64,000 bases of DNA from Isochrysis galbana (GCA_018136815.1 CM030938.1:5725346-5789345); one strand, 5' to 3'. Counted from the first letter of the stretch, positions 8,601 through 22,728 are shown. Notes: generated from the sequence alone by a model not told the origin. Translations and numbers: made by a program.

Positions 8601-9969
8601 CTAGCGCCGTGCGCGGAATGCGGCAGCCACGGCAAAAGCCGCGACCGCGAGAGCGGCCGCACCGACCACCCATGCCTCATGGCTCCGGGCGTCCTCCTGA
8701 ATGCCCAAGGCAGCGGCGGCCCGGCGTGCGGCGGCTCCAGCGACCACGTGCGCCTGCTCGGTGGCGACATGGGCCTGCTCGACTGCAGCGTGCGCGACGG
8801 CTTGAGCCTGGCCGGCCGCACCGTGTGCGACAGCCTGCGCGAGCTCTGCCGCCGAGTGCGCGGCAGCCTCCACCTGCTCGACGAGCGAGCGCCTGGGCTC
8901 AGAGGCGAGCTTCTTGTCGAGCGCCGCCGAGGCCGCCTGCACCTGCGTATCAAGAGCCTCAACGAGGTGGCCAAGCTGCGAGGCGGGTGGAGGGGAGGGG
9001 AGCGTAATGAGATCAGGCAGCAACTGAAAATATGAGCACCAGCGCCGCCCAAACCGTTCCGCTGCTCAAGCCACTCTGCACAGCGGAGCACGCGCACTGT
9101 GCGGGTCTCACCTCGGTCGCGGAGCAGGCATCAAAGACATGCTGCGCGGCGGCGGGGCGAAGACACCCCATCGCGGCGGCGGCGAGCCGCGCGGGCGTGA
9201 GGTCCTCCTCTCGCTCGGCGAGCGCCGCAGCAGCAGCTTTAGCTTGCCTCTCGAGACGCGAGACGATCTGCTCTGCCTCAGTGGCGGAGGTGGCTTCGTC
9301 GGCGATGGTGTTCGCCTCAGCGTCAACACGCGGCAGAACCTCGCTTCCCACGGCGCCTACGGCGGCCTCCGCGATATGGGCAGGCGAGAAGGGCTGCCCT
9401 TCGAAGGGGCACGCCTCCATCCTCTGAAGGAGCCAGTGTAGACGCGCAGTCGCCGGCGCCACACCCGTCGCCTCCGCCTCCGTTCCGAGGAGATTGGCCG
9501 CCGCGTCAGCGAGCGCCGCGTCTGCCCTCGCGAGCAGTGCCTGAACCGATTCCTCCTCCGCCTCCTCCCCGGCGTCGGCAGGAGAGTGCGAGGGCTCCTC
9601 AGAGCGTGTTCCGGCCGGCGGCTCCGCCTCGCGAGGTGAAGAGGAGCGCTCTGCTGTCTCATCTTGCGCTCCGGTGATGCCGTCGGCGTTTGGCTCGCTG
9701 GTGGTGTGCATGTCCTCTTCCATATCGGAGTACGCACCCACCGTGGATGCGGCCTCGACCAGTGTGGAGAGAGTCTCAAGGTCTGCACCGGCCGTCGGCT
9801 CTCTCGTGAGAGTAGAGAGAGAGAGAGGGAGAGCGGGAGAAGGGGGGAGGGGAGGAGGGGAGGCGTCGGAGGGAGGAGGCGGCTTGGGGAGAGGAGGGGG
9901 AGGAGTGGTAGTGCTGCTCTTCTTCGAGGAGCCGCCGCCGCCGCCTCTCCGTCGGTTCTTGGGAGCCAT
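8601..9969 (-). CDS. Ala-rich acidic protein with C-terminal membrane anchor
   Basis: Two exons, 9969-9112 (286 codons) and 9023-8601 (140 residues plus stop), joined in phase 0 across GTGAGA...TTTTCAG, give 426 residues. The N-terminus (MAPKNRRRGGGGG) is basic, then Pro-rich, then strongly acidic and Ser/Glu-rich up to about residue 150. The second half is Ala/Glu/Gln helix, with an AxAHxAxxQAxxVA pattern repeated several times in exon 2 (AQAVAHGAAGQ, AQAVAHAAVEQ, AHVATEQ). The protein ends with one hydrophobic segment (VVGAAALAVAAFAVAAAF) and RARR, the layout of a tail-anchored protein with a cytosolic body. I do not recognise the family. An amphipathic membrane- or lipid-surface-associated role is possible but unproven. 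A long purine/pyrimidine region starts just upstream of the ATG. Confidence 0.75.
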
Positions 9970-10700
9970 GTGGGCGGGGGGAGGGGAGCGGACAGTGGGG
10001 GTGGGGGTGGGGGGGAGGGGGAGGGGAGAGGGGAGCGGGGGCGGGGGGGGGAGAATCAGAGAGAGAGTGGGGGGAAGAGAGAGAGAAGAGTGGGGGGAGA
10101 TACTTCTGGGAAGAGAATTGTTGGCGGAGGAAGTAGAGAAAACGACGACACTCTCTCTGGCCCTCTCCCTCTTGAATCCTCCCCTTTCTTCTCGAGATCT
10201 CTCTCGATCTCTCGATCTCTGTCTCTCTGAATGTTGCATCTTCTATCTCTCATTGTATTCTCTCTGAGAGACAGGAGAGAGAGAGATAGGGGGGGGGGGG
10301 GGGAGAGAGAGAGAGAGAGAGACAGGGAGGGAGAGGGAGATAGCTTACCCTCTCCTCCTGAATCCTCCAATCTCGATTTCTCTTTCTCTCTCTCTGGACC
10401 TCCGTAAGCTCTCCCTCTTTTTGGATATTGCATCTCCTGGCCCTCTCATTCTCTCTCCCTCTCTCTCTCTCTACCTCTTTCTCTCTCTCCCTCCCTCTCC
10501 CCCCCCCCCCCCTACCTCTCTCTCTCCTGTCTCTCTCTACTCCCTCGCCCCCTTTCTCTCTCTCTCCCTCCCTCCCTCTCTCTCTCTTTCTCCCTCCCTC
10601 TCTCTCTCTCTCTCTCTCTCTTCCCCCCCCGCCTCTCCCTCTTCCCCCACTCTCTCTAGATATCTGTAAATTCTCTCATATCACTTGTGGAATCGGGTGC
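9820..10700. repeat. Purine/pyrimidine microsatellite region
   Basis: GA- and G-rich imperfect repeats on the + strand up to about 10345, then a switch to CT-rich repeats to about 10660, with short homopolymers (G at 10290-10303, C at 10501-10512). It overlaps the 5' part of the tail-anchored gene's first exon and its upstream region. Long low-complexity ORFs here on both strands are not genes. Confidence 0.9.
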
Positions 10701-11070
10701 CTCTTACGCTTCTTCGACGAGATCTTGATCTCTCACCCCCCTCCTCCTCTCTCCTCTCTCTCTTCCCCGTGCTTCCTCTCTCCTCTTCTTTCTTCCTCAC
10801 ATTGGATTGGATCGTTGAGAAAGTGGACTGCACAAAAACGCGAGGAAACGGGGAGCGTGCCGCGGAGAGCCCCATTCCACGTATATGTGGAGCGTGAGGA
10901 GAGAAGAGAGAAGAAGGGTGGGCTGGCGTCTCGTTGGAGACAGTCAGTCGCTCTCTTCACTCCGCTCCACACTAAAAAATATAGAGGCCGAGGCCGTCGG
11001 GTTGGAAAGATTTTTAGGCGTCGACGAGTGAGAAGAGCGCAGCCCACAGCCAAAAGGGCAAAGGCGAAGA

Positions 11071-11413
11071 AGAGGAGAGGAGAGGAGAGGAGAGGAGAGG
11101 AGAGGAGAGGAGAGGAGAGGAGAGGAGAGGAGAGGAGAGGAGAGGAGAGGAGAGGAGAGGAGAGGAGAGGAGAGGAGAGGAGAGGAGAGGAGAGGAGAGG
11201 AGAGGAGAGGAGAGGAGAGGAGAGGAGAGGAGAGGAGAGGAGAGGAGAGGAGAGGAGAGGAGAGGAGAGGAGAGGAGAGGAGAGGAGAGGAGAGGAGAGG
11301 AGAGGAGAGGAGAGGAGAGGAGAGGAGAGGAGAGGAGAGGAGAGGAGAGGAGAGGAGAGGAGAGGAGAGGAGAGGAGAGGAGAGGAGAGGAGAGGAGAGG
11401 AGAGGAGAGGAGA
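11071..11413 (+). repeat. (AGAGG)n pentanucleotide array
   Basis: About 340 bases of essentially perfect AGAGG repeats, roughly 68 units, open in all frames on both strands. GA-rich degenerate sequence continues to about 11600. The homogeneity suggests recent expansion or collapse of a longer array in assembly. Confidence 0.97.
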
Positions 11414-11616
11414 GAGAGGGGGGAGAGAGGAGGGGGAAAAGGGGCTCCCCACCACGTGGCAGGAGGCAGGAGAGAGAGGGCGGGAAGAAGAAGAAAGGGA
11501 GAGGGAGGGCGAGAAGAAGAGGGAGAGAGAGGGGGGGGGAGGAAGAGGGAGAGAGGGCGGCAAGAAGAGGGGGAGGGAGGGCGAGAAGAAGAAGAGACCG
11601 AAATGAAGAGTTCAAA

Positions 11617-12242
11617 GTGAGCCTCAGAAACGCTGTGCTCATCATTCCGTCACCTTTTATTTCGTGCGCATATCACGGGTGGGAACGAAGTGTGGATTTA
11701 TTTCTATGCGATAAGAATGGCTCAAAGAAACTGTTGTCATCCGAGGGATTTTGCAGAGCTGAAACTCTGCTTGAAAGATGGTTGGAAGAGCGCACGGAGT
11801 TTCAACAATGGCGCCAACGCGAGAAAAACCCGTTGGTTTGGTTTGACTCCCCTGCAGTGAAAGAAACTCCGCACGGTGGTTTACGAGATGGCCGCTGCGA
11901 CGGTGCGAGCGTGGCACTTCCCTCTCGCCCCCCGCGCCCTCTCGTCCTCTTGCTTGATCGGTGCCGCGCCTGCGCCACCTCGGCTGCAGCCCGCCCGGGC
12001 ATCCCCACGCCCCACGTCCGCGACCCATGCCCCATGCCTTCCCCTCAGCCCCTTGGTTGGGCTTACGTTGCGAGCTTCCTCACACGCCATGACGGTAACG
12101 ACCTGTGACTCTTGCATGCATGTAGCATATTGGGCCGTGGGCGGGCGAGCCCGCGTCGAGGGACACACATGCGGGCGACCCCCCCGAAACACTGCGCCGC
12201 CCTCGTTCAGCGCACGCACTAACACCTCTCCCCTCCTTCCCT
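11617..12242. other. No gene recognised
   Basis: A 163-residue + strand ORF (11617-12108) has plausible composition at its start (ETLLERWLEERTEFQQWR) but no family I know. It degrades into Arg/Pro-rich sequence after about residue 90. It could contain exons of whatever gene the 12243-12510 remnant belongs to. Nothing else is visible. Confidence 0.4.
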
Positions 12243-12512
12243 ATCCCGCAGGAGAAGGAGAAGGAATCGACAACAAGGGGCCCATCCTTCCGCTGGAGTA
12301 TTCCGCGGAGGGTGGCATTGCTCCGGCAAGTGTCTGACGCCGGCGCGTTGGCCTTCAACACCTTCAAGGATGGCAAGAAGAGCGACTCGGCCGACGGCGT
12401 CATCACCCAGAAGCAGGTGTGGACGAACCCGGACAATGGCATCCTAACGCTCCTCATGAAGGCCGACGTAATGAAGGACCTCGAGCAGCCGCTTCCGGCC
12501 TACGCTGTCGTG
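12243..12512 (+). pseudogene. Terminal-exon-like coding fragment with frameshift
   Basis: An acceptor-like CCCGCAG precedes a frame reading GEGEGIDNKGPILPLEYS and AEGGIAPA, which stops at TGA near 12337. A one-base change of frame continues smoothly as VSDAGALAFNTFKDGKKSD, then ITQKQVWTNPDNGILTLLM and DLEQPLPAY. The reading frame runs into the hairpin tail repeat and ends there (last residues AVVLVPG). Both halves read as genuine protein, so I interpret a frameshifted gene remnant cut by a retroposon-like insertion. Family unknown. Confidence 0.5.
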
Positions 12513-12570
12513 TTAGTACCGGGCTAGTGAGAGTAGTGGTACTAATGCTCAGTTAGATTATTATTATTAG
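12505..12570 (+). repeat. Isolated hairpin tail with TTA repeats
   Basis: Same tail as at 6.3 kb: arms TTAGTACC (12513-12520) and GGTACTAA (12538-12545), then GCTCAGTTAGATTATTATTATTAG. Only the last ~60 bases of the family are present, as expected for a severely 5'-truncated retroposon insertion. Confidence 0.85.
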
Positions 12571-12583
12571 ACCGGAAGGTACT

Positions 12584-15434
12584 CTAGCCGTTCCAAAATC
12601 GGAAGCTGTGCTTCGCTGGTGGCGATCCGCAGGTGATATTGTCTGGGATCCCATAGAATCGCAGCCTGCGGCGGAAAATGCGAAGGGCCTCCTTGTACAA
12701 AAGGATATCGTTGCGATTGAGCCTGGCGATACGCTGCCTCTGCGCCTCGGTGAGCGACTCCATTCGCAGCTTGGCCACCTTGTGCTTGCCCTTGCCTGCG
12801 CTTACACCTCCTGGCGTTGTGCTAAAGCGAAGGCCGAATTGTGCCTCGAAGAGCTTCTCGCTCTTGCAGCGCTCCTCATTGATGCCAAAGAAGTCAAACT
12901 GGAGTAGCGCGTGGCGCGCAAGGAGCCAGAGGCATTCGCGCCGCCGGCTCGCACGCGCCGAGGCGTTAGCGGTTGGGCCGGCGATGGGGAGCCGGCTGCA
13001 GACAATGCGCTCGAGCTTACGCTCGCCATGTCCGATGCCACCGTAGCCAATCGGCTCATTGCCCGCATTTGCCACCAAGGCCCAGCCGTCGTGCGTCAGG
13101 GCGCGCGTCTGCCGGTCCGCCGCCATATTCCTTGGGCACGAGATCCAGTAGGGAAAGAGGCGGTCGTAGCGCGCCTTGGTGGTCTCATCGATGCCGCGCT
13201 GCGCCAACTTACTATTCTCTGAGGACAGGAAGGCTGAACACGGGCGGCGCAGGTGAGGCGGGGTGCCAAACACCGCCTCCCAACCGTCGTACGTCTCGTA
13301 GAACTCTGAAAGGAAGCGGTCAAGTGGCTCGCGAAGCATCGTAACGTAGTGAATCGACTCGGCGAGGTGGCGCCGACCAGCCGTCTTGGCCGACAGCATC
13401 ACTGCTGCCTACGCTCAAGTTGCGGGACGCTGGTGATGGAGGGAGGGCAAGAGGGAGAGTAGGCCCGTACGCAGCCGATGGTTGTTTTGGTCGTGCGATG
13501 GGTCAGACCAGCCAACAAGACTTGTCTTGCAAAGGAAGTTGCGATTCACGCTCCCGTGATGCGCGCACCTGCACATACGCGATGGGCGCGTGGACCCCAC
13601 CGTGCCAGCCTGTCGTCTCGGGCGACACCAGCCATTGTTCCTCCAAAAAATGAAACCGAATTTCGCGCCCATTCACCGGCTTGGGAGAGGGCAACCGAAT
13701 ACGCGCTGCATGCGCGGGCTTGCGCGGGCACGCGCAGTTGCGGTCCTTGACGATAGCGTGCCCATTGTGGTACTCGTTGGGGACCACGGCGCACACACAC
13801 CGGCCGATGAGGATTCGCTTGCCGCCGTCGGCAGCCGTCGCCGGGGCGCCGCGGGCCTGGCCTACATGAGCGGAGACCTTGCCACTGAGCCCCAAAAGCT
13901 GAGCCTCCTCTTGGGGCGAGACGCCCCTACTGTCAGTCAGCGACATGAGCCTCCCGTTGAAAGATGTGCCGCCGCACTTGGCCATGTGATGAAAGACCAG
14001 CGTGTGTCTGTCCCACGACCAGGCCACAGGAGGCGGCCCAAGCACTGATGGCGGCCGGCCGCGGCCGTGGTCATTGTCGAAAACGCGCGCGGAGTTCATG
14101 AAGTCACGTAGAGTAATGGGCGGTACGGCTGTCAGCTCACATCTGGGCGCGGCGGGGAGTCCGGCGCGGCGTAGGCGCAAGCTGAAAATGCCGCGGGCAA
14201 GCGCCCAGACTTCTGCGTCGACGTGGTTCAATCGGAGCCACTCAGCGCGCAGCGCGGCTAGCGCCGTCATGCTGCCGCCCATGCCAACCTGAGCTCGTTC
14301 GGCGTCCTCACGGCTATACACCGTCCCCGCGCCGCGCGCCTCCCCAAGGCCGGCCATCGCCGCCCACGAGCGAGCGCGTGGTGCAGTCGACCAGCTGCCG
14401 GGACCCACTGCGGTCAGCCCCATCCGACCTTCACCGCCATCGCCGCCGTTGCCGGCGTATGGCGTCCCCACCTCCCGAGCAAGCCGTGGACGGTATAGAA
14501 GGGGTACTGTGCGCATCGTGCGGCTCAGCAAATGTATCGAGAGTAGCGGGTGGTGAGCGATGGCAAGGGCGTCAAGGGATAGCAGAGCCTGTTTTGCCAC
14601 GGCCCCCAGCGTAGTCGCCGAGCATTTGCGGCTGCGGGCGCAACGGAGCACCGCGTCTGAATCAAGCGAACGGCGCGAGTGCACGAGGTACAACGCGAGC
14701 ACACGCGAGAGTGGGTTGGGGCATGCGTGCGCGAGCGCCGCCAGCTCTCCGACGCCAGCGGGCGCGGCTGGCGAAACGAAGTTGACGCGGTTGGTGCCCG
14801 AACGGCTCCGGTTGCCGCCGATGATTTCTGCAAAGCTTGCCTCGATGAGCGCGCGTGCAGACATGTCGGAGTGCAACAGCTTAGGGCACGAGAACCGTGT
14901 TGTTCCCGCGACCTCGTTCCCGTCCAGCGCGCCCCTTCGGTCCGTCCCGGTGTGCCCCGTCTGTTCCTCAGGGAAAAGAGTCTCCACTACGTCAGGCCTT
15001 GCCAACGCGTGCACCGCAAATTCGAACGGCTCGCGCAGCACACCGACAACCCTCTCTCTCCTCGGTGGGAGCGAGCCGCGATGCAGCTCAGCGAATATCG
15101 CAACCGGTGCTCCGTACGCGACGCCATCGGCGCCAGTCTTTGCGGCGTGCGAGGCGGGCTGATGGCTCGGATCGATCCCGAGCAGCGCGCCCACCGCACT
15201 CGCCGCGCTTGTCTCCCACGCCGGGAAGAGGAGAAGGTCCTCTCGTTCCGTCGAGAATGGTGAGCGGAGCGCTTCCAACGAGTGAACCGCGTGCTGCGGC
15301 GCGAGGATGGGCGCGCAGCGAGGCCCGAGGAACGCGCACTCGCCAGCGCACTCCGTGCGTACAGCTGTGCCCTGCGACACGCACTGCGAGCAGCTGGGCG
15401 CCAGGTGGGAGCCGCAGTCCACCTCCGCCACCAT
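12584..15434 (-). CDS. Heparan-sulfate 6-O-sulfotransferase-like protein
   Basis: Exon 1 (15434-13569, 622 codons) joins exon 2 (13408-12584, 274 residues) in phase 0 across GTGCGC...GCGTAG, about 896 residues. The catalytic part starts near residue 477 with the 5'-phosphosulfate loop HHMAKCGGTSF, corresponding to the QKTGGT loop of HS6ST enzymes, followed by a Cys pair (NCACPRK) and ETTGWHGGVHAP. Exon 2 supplies the 3'-phosphate motif (YVTMLREPLDRFLSEFY) and the later ISCPRNMAADRQTRALT block, all in the family's order. Known relatives transfer sulfate from PAPS to sugar chains in the Golgi lumen. The N-terminal ~470 residues contain a second, weaker sulfotransferase-like pattern (VVGVLREPFEFAVHAL) and a Cys-rich start. 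No signal anchor is visible, so a 5' exon upstream of 15434 may be missing. Substrate unknown. Confidence 0.82.
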
Positions 15435-15619
15435 CGGCGAGCGGCCACACTGGCTAACCGTAGTACTTAGTAACTCAGTAACCAGCTCTAGGCTATTTTT
15501 GTTTCCCTTAGCAACTATCGGCGGGGCTTTTACGGCCGCTCCCTTGGCGGCGGCCGCGCTCGCACTCTGCTACGCGCATGGGGCTGTAGCTCGAGAATGC
15601 ACTGGGAAATGTCGGTGAG

Positions 15620-16376
15620 ACCGCGGCTGTGGGCAGAGATCGATGGGGTGCACAACTTTAATCTTTAATCGTTTAATCGAGGGTGCAAGGTGCGAGGGTG
15701 CGACAGCGGCGCCTGAGCCATTCCGCCAGGAGAGCGCCTCCCTCTCGTCCTCTCCGCTACACCAGCGTCGCAATGTGGAGTTAGGACAAGGCCGGTCTGG
15801 GGGGCATGTGCCCGGGCTTCCAGGCGTATAGGTGGGGCAGGCGGATCCCACGTACCGGTATATGTGCGCGGCGACTCAAGTGCATGACGGATCGAGCATG
15901 ACTGTCGCATCCGCGATCGACCTTGGACCTTCGACCTTCGTGCTCTTTCGTGCCTCTTCGCGCTTGGTCGCGCTTGTTCGCCGCAGAGTTTTACTCGTTA
16001 CTCGTAGAACTCTTTACTCGTAACTCGCCCATCGCTCCCCTTGCCTGTTGCGCCTCTTTGTGCCGCGAGGGGTGGGCACAGACTCCTCCTGCTCCTCGGG
16101 AGCGAGGAGCGAGGATCAGCTGCCGCTGCCGTCCGTCGAGCAGCGATGCCCAGCGTTGCGCAGCGGATGGCGCTGCTGCTGGTGCAGCCGCGGCGAGCAC
16201 CGCACCGCCGCACCGCCGCTCTCGCTGTCGCTGTTACTGTCCACCACCCGGCTCGCTCATCGCGATTACCGGGTGCCGGGTGGGGTTGGCGTTGGGGTTG
16301 AAGACTGGGCGGCTGGCCATGGGGGATGGGGGGGGGGGGGAGGGGAGCGCGACGACGCCGCGAGCGATTCTCGCGA
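15620..16376. other. Intergenic, nothing recognised
   Basis: GC-rich, with short direct repeats (ACTCGTTACTCGTAGAACTC near 15992-16012) and a poly-G run at 16329-16341. ORFs are Arg/Ala/Ser-rich shadows. Confidence 0.5.
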
Positions 16377-16923
16377 CTCGCGAGCCTAGATGTTAAACAC
16401 GGTGGGTCAGGTCTAGAAACACACCAAAAACAGCTGCTTTTGGCTTTTTTGGAAACACGGTGAAACACAGTACCGAAAACAGCGGGTCATATACATATAT
16501 ATAGTGTATTATACATACATACATATTTATATCCATCTCCCGTAGCCCGTAGGCTCACAGCTCACAGCTCACAGCTACCGGTAGTTCCTGTGGGAGTGTA
16601 ATTGTAATTGTAACTGTCAAGCATGATTGTGATTGATGATTGATTGTCTTGCATCCAACTAGGTGGTAGTGGTAGGTGGTAGGTGGTGGTAGCTAGTGGT
16701 GTAGTGGTGCAGGTGGCAGGTGGGAGGCCAGGCAATCAGGTGGCGGGATTGATTATGCTATGGCTATGGCCTCGCTCGCACGCTCACTCACTGCGCGCGC
16801 GCAGCGCGCAACCCTCTGCCCTCTGTTCCGGACATGGGGGTCTCCTAGAAACACGGTGAAAAACACTGTTTTTGACTTCCGTAGAAACACACTGTTCCTG
16901 TGTTTAACATCTAGGCTCGCGAG
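16377..16923. mobile_element. MITE-like element with perfect 24-bp terminal inverted repeats
   Basis: Bases 16377-16400 (CTCGCGAGCCTAGATG..., ending AAACAC) are the exact reverse complement of 16900-16923. The 547-base interval has no ORF. Inside are repeated GAAACACGGTGAAA-type motifs, an ATATATAT stretch and simple TGATTGAT/GGTGGTAGG repeats. Outside the TIRs a weaker inverted similarity continues (GGTCTAGAAA and AAAACAGCTG blocks near 16410-16440 and 17045-17075), so an older larger foldback may surround it. No clear target-site duplication is seen. Confidence 0.75.
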
Positions 16924-17179
16924 AGAAAGGCAGAGGCGTTCCGCGCGGGGGGAGGCCCCCCTGCTGTATTTGGCCCCACGGCCCCACTGCTATACTGTTT
17001 TTCGCATTGTTGTTTACTTTCATTTTGCATTCCCCAAAACCAAAACAGCTGTTTTTACTGTTTTTCTAGACCTCAACCTCAACCGCTGTTTTTCACAGCT
17101 AGGCACGTACTGCAGCGCCCCCCCCCCCCCGCCCCTCTGCGGCGCTCTGCTCCGGTCAACACTTCCCGCCCCCCCCCCT

Positions 17180-18400
<1,221 letters not shown>

Positions 18401-18414
18401 TCTCTCAACTCTGA

Positions 18415-20609
<2,195 letters not shown>

Positions 20610-21115
20610 GTGTCTGCCGCGTGTAGACGAGAGTAACGGCCGCAGGCTAAATTTGCCTCGTACAAGGGGAGAGTGATGGTGAGTGCTTTGTTCGAGGCTG
20701 TTGTGGAGACCTCTGAGAGAAGGCGGGTGCGCACACTTCGGGAGGGCGATAAGATATTTTTACCGAATCGATTTGTAAGGATTGATTTGTGTTGGGTCTT
20801 GGCCGAATCCAACATGTCCAGAGGGCCTATGGCCACTCGGTCGCGAGACGCACCGTCTGTTAGCGCGGCGCGCTAGGCCCCCCTTCCTCACCCACAAGCG
20901 GGGAAGGGCTTTGGATAAGGTCGGGCAAGCCTCCGGCCTTTATTTAACTGCTGAGCTTGAGCGGCAAAACGCCAGTGTTGGGTATCAGTTCGTCAGCTAA
21001 CGGCGTTCTTGGACCTAATACTAATCAAGGGTTTTTGCAAAAATGGAAAGGGTCTGAAAGAGGGATTCAGGAGGGAGTTCTAAGAAATCGCGTTCCTGAA
21101 ACCTTCCTTAAACAG
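20610..21115. other. Region 3' of PSMA5, nothing recognised
   Basis: A short GC-rich block near 20865-20930 and otherwise mixed sequence. ORFs are short shadows. No polyadenylation signal could be assigned with confidence. Confidence 0.4.
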
Positions 21116-21117
21116 TG

Positions 21118-21393
21118 TTGTATGTTGTTTGTATTCATGCCCATCTGAAGGCCGTAGGCATGGATATTCGTGTAAGGTACGCGCTCACAATTACAATTCA
21201 ACAATTCCCCGTGTTGCCACTGACGCACAAGACACACAGATTCGGATTCCCCATGGTCTCAAGTCCAGGTTTGCAGATTTTGGTCTCGAAATTTGCGATT
21301 CGAATTTTGTTTTTGTTGTTACTAAAATTGTTGGCTCGTTTAAGGTAATAAACCGGCATGACTTCGACTTCTTGTTCTGTAGTCGCTCTGCGA

Positions 21394-21453
<60 letters not shown>

Positions 21454-21527
21454 CCTCCTCTCCTCGGCCGACGGAGGGAAGTTTCGTCCAAAACATTCTC
21501 CGGTCCCAGGATGTTCCGTGGGGGTGG
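21118..21527 (+). mobile_element. Dispersed repeat A, copy 1 (LTR-like)
   Basis: About 410 bases also present in opposite orientation at 23596-24017 and 53320-53730. Conserved blocks are CATCTGAAGGC(C/T)GTAGGCATG, GTGTAAGGTACGCGCTCA, CCATGGTCTCAAGTCCAGG, TTTGCAGATTTTGGTCTCG, GTAATAAACCGGCATGACTT and, after a CT run of variable length, CATTCTCCGGTCCCAGGATG. It is non-coding. In the third copy one edge abuts a Ty3/gypsy RNase H remnant, which suggests an LTR or LTR-adjacent segment, but no paired LTRs with an intact interior are seen. Confidence 0.65.
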
Positions 21528-21846
21528 GGGGACCTGCCGAACATGGTTGAAAGGATCTTGGCCTCCTTATCCCACATTGAGGAGGACCCAATCTTCTCCA
21601 CACTTCCGGTGCGCTCCGATAGCGACGACGCCAAGACGTCGCAACGACGGCGTTCTTGGACATATTTTGAGCACCAGTGCTTTTTGTCGGTCTCGATCGA
21701 GCCGGCGCACGATGGCCTCCAGCTCCTCCACCCTTTGCTTCAGCTGTGTGATCTCAGCCTCTGTCTGCCACATTCAGGGGGTCGCTGCGCATGAGCTTGG
21801 GGTTGGGAGGCTGATGGCTACCGGCCGCACAACTAGGGCCGGGTAA

Positions 21847-21952
21847 GAGTTTCGCGAAAGTCATTGCGAAACTTGGGTCACTTTTTTGGCCCTGAAACGT
21901 TCGCGAAACTTGGGCCCCAAAATTGCCCATCTGCGAAACTCCGCGAAACTTA
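21847..21952 (+). repeat. GTTTCGCGAAAC repeat, copy 1
   Basis: About 106 bases starting GAGTTTCGCGAA and ending CCGCGAAACTTA, with further GCGAAACTT and TCGCGAAAC motifs inside, so the ends are inverted repeats of each other. The reverse complement is found at 35114-35219. It may be a tiny MITE-like element. Confidence 0.8.
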
Positions 21953-22057
21953 CCGTTACGACGTTACGCGCTACGGTTACGGTCGCGGCTGGCGAGAGGC
22001 AAGAGGCAAGTAACGAGGAGCGGGAAAAAAACTGAAGATTCAGGGATAATAACACCT

Positions 22058-22455
22058 ATTGCTCCTCCGCTGTTCCCCCCCCTCCGCCGTTCCCCCCCCT
22101 CCGCGCGGTCTCCCCCCCCTCCGCGCGGCGAGACGGCGGTCCTCCCCCCCCCCTCCGCAGATTTCCTTCCCCCCCTCCGCCGCTTCCCCCCCCTCCGCGC
22201 GCCGAGACGGCGGTTCTCCTCCGCGTCCGCGCGTTGAGGCGCTGTGTTCTCTCCCCTCAACCCCCCGCGCGAAAGTCCCCCAGCGCGTCCCTCAGCGTTC
22301 CCCAGCGTCCCTCAGCGTCTCCCAGCGTCCCTCAGCGCCCCCCTTCCTTCAGCGGTGTCCTTCAGCGGGGGCCCGCAGCGCGTCATTCAGCGTCCTTCAG
22401 TGTCCTTCTGCGTCTTTCTGCGTCCGTCAGCGCTGTCCCGCAGCGCGTCCTTCTG
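22058..22455. repeat. Poly-C/CCTCCGC repeats and a CAGCGTCCCT minisatellite
   Basis: From 22058 to 22240 CCCCCCTCCGC-type units alternate with CGCGGCGAGACGGCGG. From 22270 to 22450 a decamer-like unit (CAGCGTCCCT with variants CAGCGCGTCC, CAGCGTTCCC, CAGCGTCTCC) is repeated about 16 times. ORFs crossing it are repetitive and were not called. Confidence 0.85.
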
Positions 22456-22615
22456 TCGCATTCGCGAATCGACGCTCGTTAGGCTTCTCTCTTCTCTTCG
22501 TTCGGTATTTATCGTTATAATTCTCTCGTTCTCGTTCTCGGTCAAAAACTTCGCGTGGACGCCTAGGATCTAGGGTTGTGGAGCGCCCTCTCTTTTTCTC
22601 TCGAAGAGAAGGGAA

Positions 22616-22728
22616 GTTTCCCCACCTTTCTTCCTCCCAGGCGCCTCGTAAAGAGGTTTAATTCGCTATCTCCCCGCGTTTCGTTACCTGCTTCAGGGGG
22701 CAATCAGGTTTGGTTTGCCATCTCCCCT
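22616..22728 (+). repeat. Dispersed repeat F, copy 2
   Basis: Same sequence as 7536-7650 in the same orientation, including CTTCCTCCCAGGCGCCTCG and AGGTTTAATTCGCTATCTCC. The flanks differ, so this is a separate insertion or fragment. Confidence 0.85.

Noticed and set aside
11071-11413. Possible CRISPR-like array
   Set aside because: Units are five bases with no spacers; simple satellite, eukaryotic context.
10428-11645. Long ORFs on both strands across the AGAGG array
   Set aside because: A 5-base repeat without stop codons is open in all frames; the products are pure (RGEER)n or (LLSSP)n.
12513-12545. Hairpin as a transcription terminator
   Set aside because: The same hairpin is a dispersed repeat tail in unrelated places and orientation; intrinsic terminators do not apply to a nuclear gene.
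15440-15610. Signal-peptide-like plus-strand stretch (ATIGGAFTAAPLAAAALAL) with a donor-like GGTGAGA after it
   Set aside because: No in-frame ATG close by and no downstream exon that continues it; probably chance hydrophobicity opposite the sulfotransferase gene's 5' region.
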